Assembly (NCBI RefSeq): GCF_000428485.1
Contig: NZ_AUAA01000007.1
Span: forward strand, 1-64,000
From: Epilithonimonas tenax DSM 16811
GTDB lineage: Bacteria > Bacteroidota > Bacteroidia > Flavobacteriales > Weeksellaceae
Reading direction: 5' to 3'
DNA length: 64,000 nt
Below the pieces are notes generated by a model. The model searched no databases, was not told the DNA's origin, and was given only the letters and a program-made list of their open reading frames with translations. The position numbers and the translations under genes are program-made. Positions 16,973 to 25,154 of the stretch are shown here, one piece after another (within the stretch, counting starts at the first letter, position 1; the number at the start of each line of letters is the position of its first letter).

Positions 16973-17851
16973 ATGAGACAAATCATTATAGAACCAACAG
17001 AGAATCCAAAAGTGATGAAGTTTGTAACAGACTACAACCTCATCCCAGGATCTTTGGAGCTTGACAGAGCATCTGATATTTCAGAAATTCCGTTGGCACA
17101 AGAACTTTTCAATTACCCATTCGTCAACAGAATTTTCATCACAGCCAATTTCATCGCAGTAGCGAAAGAAGACACCGTAGAATGGGAACACGTTTCCGAA
17201 AGCCTGAAAAACATCATCGAGGATGAGCTGCTCGCAAATCCAAGAATCTATCTTCAAAAGAAGAAGGAAAATTATCAGATCTATTCTGAGATGACGCCCA
17301 ATCCTGCCGTGATGAAATTCATTTCTAGCAAAATGCTGATGGATGGTTTTATCGAGGTCAAATCCAGAGAAGAAGCAGACGCCGTTCCTTTGGCAAAAGA
17401 GTTATATGAAGCATTTGACTTTGTGAAAGAAATTTATGTGAGTGATAACTTTGTTGCCGTCACCAAAGACGGCCAGTTTGAGTGGCACGAGATTATGGCG
17501 CAGGTGAGGACTTTCATCGCAGAATTCTTGCAGGCAGGTAAAACTATTTCTACCGCAGAGCCTCACAACCACGAAAGTCCAATGTTGAAAATCATCAACA
17601 GAGAATATACGGATGACGAACAAAAGATCAGTGACATCCTGAATGAATATGTGGCACCGGCAGTAGAAAACGATGGTGGGAAAATCTCCCTTATAGAATA
17701 TGACGGAGAAAGCAAAACCGCAAGAATGTTGCTCCAAGGCGCGTGCAGCGGTTGCCCATCTTCCACAGCCACACTTAAAAACGGCATCCAGAATATTCTG
17801 AAACAATTTGTTCCGGAATTGGTAGAAACTGTGGAAGCTGTAAACGGATAA
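16973..17851 (+). CDS. Nfu/NifU-type Fe-S scaffold protein with two N-terminal domains
   Basis: The 292-residue protein (from ATG 16973) has two tandem Nfu N-terminal domains, recognised by the repeated motif TENPKVMKF and TPNPAVMKF near residues 7 and 108, followed by a NifU C-terminal domain with CSGC (Cys258 and Cys261) that holds a transient [4Fe-4S] cluster. It passes clusters to client enzymes. The duplicated N domain is also seen in other Bacteroidota. The next gene, hemH, is 68 bases downstream; both concern iron use, though cotranscription is not shown. Confidence 0.9.
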   Translation: MRQIIIEPTENPKVMKFVTDYNLIPGSLELDRASDISEIPLAQELFNYPFVNRIFITANFIAVAKEDTVEWEHVSESLKNIIEDELLANPRIYLQKKKENYQIYSEMTPNPAVMKFISSKMLMDGFIEVKSREEADAVPLAKELYEAFDFVKEIYVSDNFVAVTKDGQFEWHEIMAQVRTFIAEFLQAGKTISTAEPHNHESPMLKIINREYTDDEQKISDILNEYVAPAVENDGGKISLIEYDGESKTARMLLQGACSGCPSSTATLKNGIQNILKQFVPELVETVEAVNG

Positions 17852-17919
17852 TTTAGTTAATCGTGAATGTTTGTCTGCTGATAGACTTTCTGAAGCTTTA
17901 AAAAAAAATAATTTCAATA

Positions 17920-18957
17920 TTGGAAACCAATCATAAAAAAGGAATTCTTCTCGTGAACCTCGGATCTCCGAAGTCGACGGACGTAAAAGATGTCAAAAAT
18001 TATCTGGACGAGTTCCTGATGGACGAAAAAGTCATCGATTACCGATGGATTTTCCGTGCGCTTTTGGTCCAGGGCATCATCCTGAAAACCCGACCAAAAA
18101 AATCTGCAGAAGCCTACAAAACAGTCTGGACAGACGAAGGCTCGCCTCTGATCGTGATCTCCAAACATCTCCAGAAAAGACTTCAGGAGATTGTAGATGT
18201 ACCTGTTGGTTTGGGAATGCGCTATGCAGAACCATCTATACAAACCGGGATCCAGGAATTGGTAGACCAAGGCATTACAGAGATCACACTGTTCCCACTT
18301 TATCCGCAATACGCGATGAGCACAACAGAAACCGTCATTGATAAAGCGGAGGAAGTACGATTGAAATTCTTCCCGGATATCAAGATCAATTACGTGGAGC
18401 CATTCTACGACCGAGAGATGTACATCAATGCTTTAGCGGAAAGCATCAGAGAAAAACTACCGCCAGATTTTGATTTGCTGCAGTTCTCATATCACGGTGT
18501 CCCGGAACGTCACATTTACAAAACCGACCCTACGAACACTTGCAATATGAATAATTGCTGCCAAAAGGAAGACAATCCTTCGCACAAATTCTGCTACAGA
18601 CACCAGTGTTATAAAGTGACCGAATTGGTGTGCAAAAAATTGGGCTTACCAAAAGAAAAGGTGATGGTCACCTTCCAGTCCAGACTCGGCAAAGACAAAT
18701 GGATGGAGCCTTATACAGACGCTACGTTGGAAGGTCTTGGCAAAAAAGGCATCAAGAAACTGGCAATCGTTTGTCCTGCTTTTGTATCCGATTGTCTGGA
18801 AACTTTGGAAGAGATCTCTGTGGAAGGAAAGGAGATTTTCCTGCACGGCGGCGGTGAAAGATTCGATTACATCCCCTGTCTGAACGAGGAACAAAGCTGG
18901 GTAAACGTGGTGAAAACACTTTGTGAAGAAAAACTGAATGATTTTTATTTTCATTAA
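17920..18957 (+). CDS. hemH: ferrochelatase
   Basis: Inserts ferrous iron into protoporphyrin IX in the last step of haem synthesis. The N-terminus GILLVNLGSP and the motif QFSYHGVPERH with catalytic His192 are diagnostic; the conserved acid appears in CPAFVSDCLETLEE. Cys residues at CNMNNCC could bind a cluster, as in some ferrochelatases, but this is inference. The start is a TTG at 17920; no ATG or GTG is better placed. Other haem genes (hemA, hemC, hemD) are 42 kb away in this window. Confidence 0.95.
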   Translation: METNHKKGILLVNLGSPKSTDVKDVKNYLDEFLMDEKVIDYRWIFRALLVQGIILKTRPKKSAEAYKTVWTDEGSPLIVISKHLQKRLQEIVDVPVGLGMRYAEPSIQTGIQELVDQGITEITLFPLYPQYAMSTTETVIDKAEEVRLKFFPDIKINYVEPFYDREMYINALAESIREKLPPDFDLLQFSYHGVPERHIYKTDPTNTCNMNNCCQKEDNPSHKFCYRHQCYKVTELVCKKLGLPKEKVMVTFQSRLGKDKWMEPYTDATLEGLGKKGIKKLAIVCPAFVSDCLETLEEISVEGKEIFLHGGGERFDYIPCLNEEQSWVNVVKTLCEEKLNDFYFH

Positions 18958-18969
18958 TATTCAAATAAA

Positions 18970-19350
18970 ATGGTTTTCCGATACGCACGACACACGCAGA
19001 ATCTTGAGAAGCTGATTTATTTTTACACTTCGGTATTGGAGTTTGAAGTGATTGGGAAGTTTGAAGCTCATAATGGCTATGATGGCGTTTTTCTGGGGAA
19101 AGCTGGCGAAAACTGGCATCTGGAGTTCACACAGGATGGGCATCTGCCGAAATCTCAGTTTGATGAAGACGATATCTTGGTGTTCTATCCGGAAACTTTG
19201 GTGGAGTTCCAGAAGATCCTTGCCAACCTGGAATATTACAAAGTACCTCTTCTCACGCCGAAGAATCCTTACTGGAAAGAAAACGGCATCTGTTTCCAAG
19301 ATTGTGATCATCACAACATCATCGTTTCTGACCTTAGAATTACTGAATAA
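18970..19350 (+). CDS. VOC family (glyoxalase/bleomycin-resistance fold) protein
   Basis: A 126-residue single-unit protein with the VOC beta-alpha-beta-beta-beta layout: RHTQNLEKLIYFYTSVLEF at the start, WHLEFTQ in the middle, and GICFQDCDHHNIIVSD at the end. Metal-ligand positions (His8, Glu near FTQ, and the terminal His or Asp) are partly kept. Enzyme activity cannot be assigned; such proteins include dioxygenases, isomerases and resistance proteins. It begins 12 bases after hemH, so it is probably cotranscribed, and is followed by a terminator. Confidence 0.82.
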   Translation: MVFRYARHTQNLEKLIYFYTSVLEFEVIGKFEAHNGYDGVFLGKAGENWHLEFTQDGHLPKSQFDEDDILVFYPETLVEFQKILANLEYYKVPLLTPKNPYWKENGICFQDCDHHNIIVSDLRITE

Positions 19351-19354
19351 ATAG

Positions 19355-19390
19355 AACCGGCTTCAATAAAAATTGAGGTCGGTTTTTTTT
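19355..19390 (+). terminator. terminator of the hemH-VOC transcript
   Basis: AACCGGCTTCAA pairs with TTGAGGTCGGTT along 12 positions (two G-U), loop of 6, then eight T. Confidence 0.85.
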
Positions 19391-19714
19391 CAGGCTGCTC
19401 CTGAGACTATTATGCATTTTGCAGATATCATCCTGTGACTAATAAATGTAGTTTTTTCTATTTCTTTATTTAATTAAATGCCTGTGTTTATCTTAAAAGT
19501 AACAGTGATTGTAAAAACTTTGACTTTCCTAGCAATAAAAAACTAAAGCTTATACGAAGATTTGAAAAAAATACTGACAAAAATAAGATAAACTAAGCCG
19601 TTTTACTTATTTTCGAAAGACGAACATTCAAAATTCAAAAGGACCTTGATTTGATTTGATTAAATATATTTCCATTAATCAGCAATTCTAATCCTAAATG
19701 GTTCACAAAAAACT
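19391..19714. other. AT-rich gap, no gene seen
   Basis: A 324-base stretch without a credible reading frame or repeat. It presumably carries the promoter of the lipoprotein at 19715, but no clear TAnnTTTG box was found near that start. Confidence 0.5.
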
Positions 19715-20539
19715 ATGACAAAATTTAAATTCTTATCCCTGATTCTTATACTTATACTTTTCACAAGCTGCGATTTTATCCGGAACAGTTTTACGTATAA
19801 AGATAAAACAGAAGTCTTTGTTGAGTCTATGATGAAGAAAGATTATGATAGATGTATTTCTCAAATGGCCTTGGAAAGTCCGACAGGGAGAAATACAAAT
19901 ATGGACACTTTGAAGGCTGGTTTGGACAATTTCAGAACTTTGGTGGGCAGTAATTTCGGGGATGGTAAGTTTGAATATTCTCTTATGAAAGCCGAAAAAA
20001 AGCGTTCTACTGTTGCAAGTGAAAACACATCTCCTAATACAACATTGGCATTAGTTGAATTTTCTAATGAGAAAAAATTTGGTGTTTTCCGGGTGTTGTT
20101 CGATGACAAATCGAAGAAGATCATCAATATAGATACACTACAAGTAAATGAGTCCAAACCTCATATGTTATTATTTTGGCTTTTCGGGCTTATTCCAATG
20201 GTCGTTTTACTTTTTAATATTTATGTGATCAGAGAAATTAAAAAAAGTACGCTCACGAAAAAATGGATAAAATACTTGGCTGTTCTTTTTTTCAACGTAC
20301 CAGCTATTTCTTATGCAGCGGTTGGGGGTTTATCTTTCAAATTATTAAATTTCCAAATTCTATTTGGAGTCAGTTTTAGTGCAATGGGTTATCTTGGTTC
20401 TGTATGGACATTTGGGATTCCTTTGGGTGGAATGTATTGGTTATATAAACTGAAACAACGTAAGGAGAGTGAAGTTTTCAACCAACAAATGGACACGGCG
20501 AATGATGATAAAACCGTAAGCGATATCACAGATTCGTAG
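19715..20539 (+). CDS. lipoprotein with a C-terminal membrane domain, unknown function
   Basis: The N-terminus ends in lipobox LFTSC with Cys19. Residues 25-140 are a soluble domain that looks like a small alpha-beta fold (EVFVESMMKKDYDRC). Three hydrophobic helices follow at about 147-168, 182-205 and 212-240, then a polar tail. A lipid anchor plus membrane helices is unusual and would place it in the inner membrane. No family recognised. It stands alone between a terminator and a family A repeat. Confidence 0.65.
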   Translation: MTKFKFLSLILILILFTSCDFIRNSFTYKDKTEVFVESMMKKDYDRCISQMALESPTGRNTNMDTLKAGLDNFRTLVGSNFGDGKFEYSLMKAEKKRSTVASENTSPNTTLALVEFSNEKKFGVFRVLFDDKSKKIINIDTLQVNESKPHMLLFWLFGLIPMVVLLFNIYVIREIKKSTLTKKWIKYLAVLFFNVPAISYAAVGGLSFKLLNFQILFGVSFSAMGYLGSVWTFGIPLGGMYWLYKLKQRKESEVFNQQMDTANDDKTVSDITDS

Positions 20540-20648
20540 TTGACTATTTTGTTAAAAAAACCTAAAAATCATTGTTTTATTGAGATTCATCAAATCACGA
20601 TGCTTCGTGAATGGGTCATTTTATGGATCTTTCTACTGGATGACAACC

Positions 20649-20762
20649 ATTGATTGGTGACAAAACCCATAGCCCTGATGGGAGCGGTTACCCCACAGCA
20701 GGCGTTGGGAAAAGCTTTGGCGCGAGGAGTAGTAGCGGACAGCAGGTTCCCGGCTTCTGATT
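20649..20762 (-). repeat. foldback element family A, copy A2
   Basis: Read on the minus strand it runs from CCGGGAACCTGCTGTCCGC to CATCAGGGCTATGGGTTTTG, matching copy A1 along its whole length. The repeat may continue to about 20870, but no second copy in this window extends that far. An open frame of 84 codons through it is a by-product. The remaining gap bases before ruvC show only the promoter. Confidence 0.75.
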
Positions 20763-20946
20763 GTATTTTTCAAAAAGTACAAGCGTGGATAAAAAGAAAA
20801 AGAAAGGATTGGTAAACCCGACGTCAAAGACGACTGAAACAGTAAGTACACGCCCTGTTTTGATGCTTTAGGTTTTAGGTGTTTCAAATCTCATCAGTTT
20901 TCATTAAAATATCATTCAGCTTTAGATCTTTATGAAAATCTTAACG

Positions 20947-20954
20947 TATTTTTG
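20947..20954 (+). promoter_or_regulatory. -7 box of ruvC, nearly leaderless
   Basis: TATTTTTG ends 5 bases before the ATG at 20960. The upstream in-frame GTG at 20954 overlaps the last base of the box, so it cannot be the start if the promoter is real. Confidence 0.6.
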
Positions 20955-20959
20955 TGCTT

Positions 20960-21514
20960 ATGCAAGTTGAAAAAATAATTTTAGGAATTGATCCGGGAAC
21001 ATCCATTATGGGCTTCGGGATCATCTCTGTGAAAGGAGGAAAAATGGAGTTGATCGTCATGCACGAGTTGGTGTTGAAGAAATATGAAAATCACGAAACC
21101 AAACTTAAAGTTATTTTTGACAAGACTTTAGCATTGATAGATGAATATCATCCTGACGAAACCGCTCTGGAAGCACCTTTCTTCGGTAAGAATGTCCAAA
21201 GTATGCTGAAACTGGGACGCGCGCAAGGCGTTGCGATCGCAGCAAGTCTTCACAGAAACATTCCGATTACCGAATATTCTCCTAAAAAAGTAAAAATGGC
21301 GATCACCGGAAACGGAAATGCCAGCAAAGAACAGGTGGCAGGAATGCTGCAAAACCTTCTGAAACTGAAAGAATTCCCGACGAAATATCTGGATGCCTCC
21401 GATGGTTTGGCAGTAGCCGTGTGTCATCATTTCAATTCCGGAACTATTGCAACAGACAAATCATACTCTGGCTGGGACAGCTTTCTGAAACAGAATCCGG
21501 ATCGCGTGAAGTAG
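20960..21514 (+). CDS. ruvC: Holliday junction resolvase RuvC
   Basis: Cleaves four-way junctions in recombinational repair with RuvA and RuvB. The four catalytic acids of the RNase H-like fold are in place: Asp11 in GIDPGT, Glu in LEAPFF, and the pair in DASDGLAVA. The QSMLKLGRAQGV helix and the NGNASKEQV loop that contacts DNA are intact. The 184-residue length is normal. ATG 20960 is preferred to GTG 20954. It is followed at 67 bases by the PIF1-like helicase. Confidence 0.95.
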   Translation: MQVEKIILGIDPGTSIMGFGIISVKGGKMELIVMHELVLKKYENHETKLKVIFDKTLALIDEYHPDETALEAPFFGKNVQSMLKLGRAQGVAIAASLHRNIPITEYSPKKVKMAITGNGNASKEQVAGMLQNLLKLKEFPTKYLDASDGLAVAVCHHFNSGTIATDKSYSGWDSFLKQNPDRVK

Positions 21515-21581
21515 TTTGCAGATGATTTTACTTTTGCCTTGCCTCTTGATTTTTGTTTCCTGATTCTTTACCTTTGACCCG

Positions 21582-23705
21582 ATGAATGATTCCCTTTTTG
21601 ACCTGATCGAACATACCAATCGAAGTCTCTTTCTAACCGGAAAAGCCGGAACAGGGAAGACAACTTTCCTTAATGATTTTGTCAAAAAAACTAAGAAAAA
21701 GCACATCGTAGTGGCACCAACGGGTATCGCTGCAATCAATGCTGGCGGCGTTACCATCCATTCTATGTTTGGCCTGCCACTGAGAACTTTTCTCCCGACG
21801 ACGGAAAGAATCGATCAGAATATGGCGAATAATATTGCCGACCTGATGGTTCACTTCAAATACCGAAAAGACAAACTGAAACTTCTCCGGGAAATCGAAA
21901 TCATTGTTATTGATGAAGCCTCGATGCTGCGTTCGGATGTCTTGGATATGATGGATTTTTCCTTGAGACACGTTCGCAGGAATCAGCAGAAATTTGGTGG
22001 TGTTCAGATTCTTTTTATCGGCGATCTTTACCAGTTGCCACCAGTTGTTCGGGACGAATATGTTCTTGCCAAATATTACAAATCGCCTTTCTTTTTCCAC
22101 GCAAAGGCATTGGAAGAAGTCCAATTAATCACCATCGAACTTACTAAAGTTTACCGCCAAACCGATGAGACTTTTCTTGATATATTAAATGCCATCCGCA
22201 ACGGCATCTCGGAAGACATCGATTTTGACTTATTGAATTCCAGATATCAGCCGGATTTTGATTCCAAAGATGAAGCCTACGTTTATCTCTGTTCGCACAA
22301 CAAAATGGCGGACGACATCAATCAGAAAAAGCTGAAGGAACTTGGAGGCAGATCTCATTTGTACAATGCAGATGTGGTGGGCGAATTCAAGGAAACCCAA
22401 TATCCGAATGATGAGGTTTTGGAACTGAAGATTGGGGCGCAGATTATGTTCATCCGAAATGACACGTCTTCTGACAAAAAATATTACAACGGAAAATTAG
22501 CCCAAATCTCTTATCTAGACGAAGATGAGATCTCTGTGATTCTGGACGGAAGCGAAGAAGAAATCACACTGAAAGCAGAAACTTGGGAACAGAAGCGCTA
22601 TTCTCTGGATGCGGATAAAAATATTAAAGAAGAAGTTTTAGGAAGTTTCAAACAATTTCCGATTCGGCTGGCTTGGGCCGTTACGATCCATAAAAGTCAG
22701 GGTTTGACATTCGATAGATTGATCATTGATGCCGGGAAAAGTTTTGCTTCGGGTCAGGTGTATGTGGCGCTTTCGCGTTGCCGGACTTTGGAAGGTATTA
22801 TTTTGAAATCGAAGATTACGCCTGACGTCATTTTCTGTGACAAAAGGGTTTCAAAATTTCAGGACGAGACGCACGCCAATTCCAAAATGGAGGAGATCAT
22901 CAATTCTGAAAAGTACGATTACAGCATCCAGAAAGTGGTGAGAAGAATTGATTGCGTGTGGTTTCTTTCGGCTTTGGAAAATTGGAATATCACGACGAAA
23001 AGCAGCAAATTCATTGATAAAGACAGAACCCAAAAGCTGTACCTTACGCTAAGATCTGAGATAGAAAATCTGACCGTCATCTTCCAGAAGTTTGAAAGGA
23101 TCTTGGTTCAGAAAACCCAGAAATTCCTGAAAGGGGAAGAGGAATGGGCGGAAGTTGAGATCAAGGCTAAAGGTGCCGTCAATTTCTTTTTCTCGAATGT
23201 GAATGAGAAAATCTTCTCGCCACTCAAAGACTACTATTCTGAAACGAAAGCTGTCAAAGGTTTAAAATCTTTTAATGAAGATTTCCGTGTTTGGCTGGAT
23301 GATGTCGAAGAATATCTGAAAGACCTAAAGGATGTACATCTCCTGGAAACACCATTATTCGATAAGGAAAAAGACACTGAGATCTCCATGGCAATCAAGA
23401 AAGTGCCAACGCACGTTTTGACCTACCAACTATTCCAAAATGGGAAAACGGTCTCTGAAATTGCTAAAGAACGAGGCCTGGTGAGCTCCACTATTTTTGG
23501 ACATCTATCCAAATATGCTGAACAGAATTTGCTTGATAAAAATGATCTGTTAAGAATCTATCCGAAGGAAAAGGTGGAGGCGTTTGAAAAGGTGTTCAAG
23601 CACAATCCAAAAGACAATATCAATGACTGGAAAGCCGCCTTGCCTGCTGAATTTGATTTTAGCGAGATCCGCTTGATCTGGAATTATTATTTGAATTTGA
23701 AGTAA
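21582..23705 (+). CDS. PIF1-like DNA helicase with C-terminal HTH_40 domain
   Basis: A 707-residue superfamily 1 helicase. Walker A GKAGTGKTT is at 20-28, Walker B VIDEASML near 112-119, and the SF1 motifs GDLYQLPPV, AWAVTIHKSQGLTF and VYVALSRC follow, all close to PIF1/RRM3. After a coiled-coil linker (about 480-600), a C-terminal winged-helix domain resembling HTH_40 lies near 605-690 (TVSEIAKERGLVSSTIFGHL). Such proteins act at stalled forks or DNA structures; the specific role is unknown. It follows ruvC in the same direction. Confidence 0.88.
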   Translation: MNDSLFDLIEHTNRSLFLTGKAGTGKTTFLNDFVKKTKKKHIVVAPTGIAAINAGGVTIHSMFGLPLRTFLPTTERIDQNMANNIADLMVHFKYRKDKLKLLREIEIIVIDEASMLRSDVLDMMDFSLRHVRRNQQKFGGVQILFIGDLYQLPPVVRDEYVLAKYYKSPFFFHAKALEEVQLITIELTKVYRQTDETFLDILNAIRNGISEDIDFDLLNSRYQPDFDSKDEAYVYLCSHNKMADDINQKKLKELGGRSHLYNADVVGEFKETQYPNDEVLELKIGAQIMFIRNDTSSDKKYYNGKLAQISYLDEDEISVILDGSEEEITLKAETWEQKRYSLDADKNIKEEVLGSFKQFPIRLAWAVTIHKSQGLTFDRLIIDAGKSFASGQVYVALSRCRTLEGIILKSKITPDVIFCDKRVSKFQDETHANSKMEEIINSEKYDYSIQKVVRRIDCVWFLSALENWNITTKSSKFIDKDRTQKLYLTLRSEIENLTVIFQKFERILVQKTQKFLKGEEEWAEVEIKAKGAVNFFFSNVNEKIFSPLKDYYSETKAVKGLKSFNEDFRVWLDDVEEYLKDLKDVHLLETPLFDKEKDTEISMAIKKVPTHVLTYQLFQNGKTVSEIAKERGLVSSTIFGHLSKYAEQNLLDKNDLLRIYPKEKVEAFEKVFKHNPKDNINDWKAALPAEFDFSEIRLIWNYYLNLK

Positions 23706-23776
23706 GCTCAATCCCACTTTTATTAAATTCCGAAGGGATAATACTTAAGTTTTATCTGTAATCTTTATTTTTTTGT

Positions 23777-23784
23777 TATTTTTG
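23777..23784 (+). promoter_or_regulatory. -7 box of the PIN module, nearly leaderless
   Basis: TATTTTTG ends 4 bases before the GTG start at 23789. Confidence 0.5.
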
Positions 23785-23788
23785 AATT

Positions 23789-24556
23789 GTGGAAGAACAA
23801 GGTTACATAGAAATCAGAGTTGACAATATCAATAATTCATTAACTCCTAAAGATGTTGATATTAACGAAGTAAAAAACGTTATATCTGACATCGAAACAT
23901 TCTTGTACCCCACAAGAGAAGAAAAAAAATTGCGCCCTCAAATTTCTTACGATATTGAATCAGGTTCTGCAAAACACAAATTCTATCTTCCAATTTCAGC
24001 GGTTATTCTTTTCAACGGACTTACCACAGAAATCCGTAAAAGGAAATCTTTAGATTTTTTAGACTACAAACGTCAAGAAGTCATTGATAAATTTCAAAAA
24101 AAAGCCATTAAAGAAGGATTTAGCATTGAATTTAATAATTCGCTATCTACAGAATCATCTTTAGTTATTGATACAAGTACCAACTACGATATGATTGCTC
24201 CGAAATTTTATGAAAGTGAGTTTTATTTGTATGGGGAAATTTATCAAGAAGGCGGAAAAAATCCGAATATTCATATTTCCACCTCAAAGTTTGGTAACAT
24301 AACGATTTCAGCTACTAAAGAGCAAATTTTAAATGGAGAAAAGAAAACATATAAGCCATATGGTGTAAAGGTTAAAGGAAAAAAAAGCCTCTCGGATGGC
24401 AAATTCAATGATTTGAAATTAGTTGAATTCATTAATTATCGTCCTTCTTTTGATAAGTCTTTATTAGATAAAATAATTGACAGAGCATCTAAAAATTTGA
24501 ATAAAATTACAAATATAGATCAGTGGATTGATGGTTTAAAAACTGAAGGAATATGA
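23789..24556 (+). CDS. unknown protein, first gene of a PIN-domain module
   Basis: I do not recognise this 255-residue protein. It has no signal peptide or membrane helix and is rich in Lys, Asn and Ile. The N-terminal 75 residues are acidic; a middle part (100-200) has alternating beta-rich sequence such as EFYLYGEIYQEGG and GNITISATKEQIL. Its last four bases overlap the start of a PIN-like gene (ATGA), the arrangement usual for paired toxin-antitoxin genes, but it is much longer than typical antitoxins and shows no ribbon-helix-helix or AbrB motif. The start is GTG. Confidence 0.6.
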   Translation: MEEQGYIEIRVDNINNSLTPKDVDINEVKNVISDIETFLYPTREEKKLRPQISYDIESGSAKHKFYLPISAVILFNGLTTEIRKRKSLDFLDYKRQEVIDKFQKKAIKEGFSIEFNNSLSTESSLVIDTSTNYDMIAPKFYESEFYLYGEIYQEGGKNPNIHISTSKFGNITISATKEQILNGEKKTYKPYGVKVKGKKSLSDGKFNDLKLVEFINYRPSFDKSLLDKIIDRASKNLNKITNIDQWIDGLKTEGI

Positions 24557-25034
24557 AAGGTATTGAGAGTATTCTTTTAGATAATTCATTTGTAACAAGA
24601 TTATTAAAAGCTGACGACGAATATCACACAACTGTTGTAGAATATTTTCAATATTTTCTGGAAAATAATATTATTTTGTATTTGTCTACTATTGTCATTG
24701 GTGAATATGCAGTTGCTGATAACCCTGATAACTTACTAGCATTAAATGCTTTTCAAATATTAGAATTTGATTACGGAGATGCAAAAATTTCTGGAGATTA
24801 TTATGCATTTTTAAAAGACAATCAAGATTTGCGAAAAACTGAGGAGAGAAAAGTTATAATAAATGACTTAAGCTTCTCGCACAAATACAAAATAGAGGTA
24901 TTGATGCATTTATCACTAAAGATCAAAAAATGATCCCAAAAATGATAACACCTCTTAAAGAAAATAAAAATTTGAATTTCGAATATTTAGATTTAACAAT
25001 TCCTCTTAAAGATAAATTGGGTTTACTATTTTAG
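24553..25034 (+). pseudogene. PIN-domain (VapC-like) nuclease gene with a frameshift
   Basis: The first frame (24553-24933) gives LLDNSFVTRLL with the first catalytic Asp, STIVIGEYAV with a conserved Glu, and VIINDL with the third acid. It then loses the family pattern. From 24867 the frame that starts one base earlier reads on as LLAQIQNRGIDAFITKDQKM, which is the expected end of a PIN domain with its last Asp, and stops at 25034. One base appears lost near 24868-24872 (ACTTAAGC). Restored, the product is about 160 residues. As written the protein lacks the final catalytic segment. Confidence 0.75.
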
Positions 25035-25069
25035 AACAATAATAAAACTGAATTTTATACTTTTTTTAT

Positions 25070-25108
25070 CGAAACAAAAATAAAAGTCGCAAATTAACTT
25101 TGCGACTA
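25070..25108 (-). terminator. serS terminator built on a repeat-like hairpin
   Basis: AGTCGCAAA at 25085-25093 pairs with TTTGCGACT at 25099-25107. On the minus strand the stem is followed by TTTTATTTTTG, fitting a terminator for serS. The same arms occur in the palindrome before hemD. Confidence 0.65.
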
Positions 25109-25154
25109 TACAGTATATATAAAATAGAAATTTCCGACTTTGCGATAATGGGGA

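Noticed and set aside
20633-20887. 84-residue minus-strand frame
   Set aside because: It lies across foldback copy A2 and matches no family; explained by the repeat.
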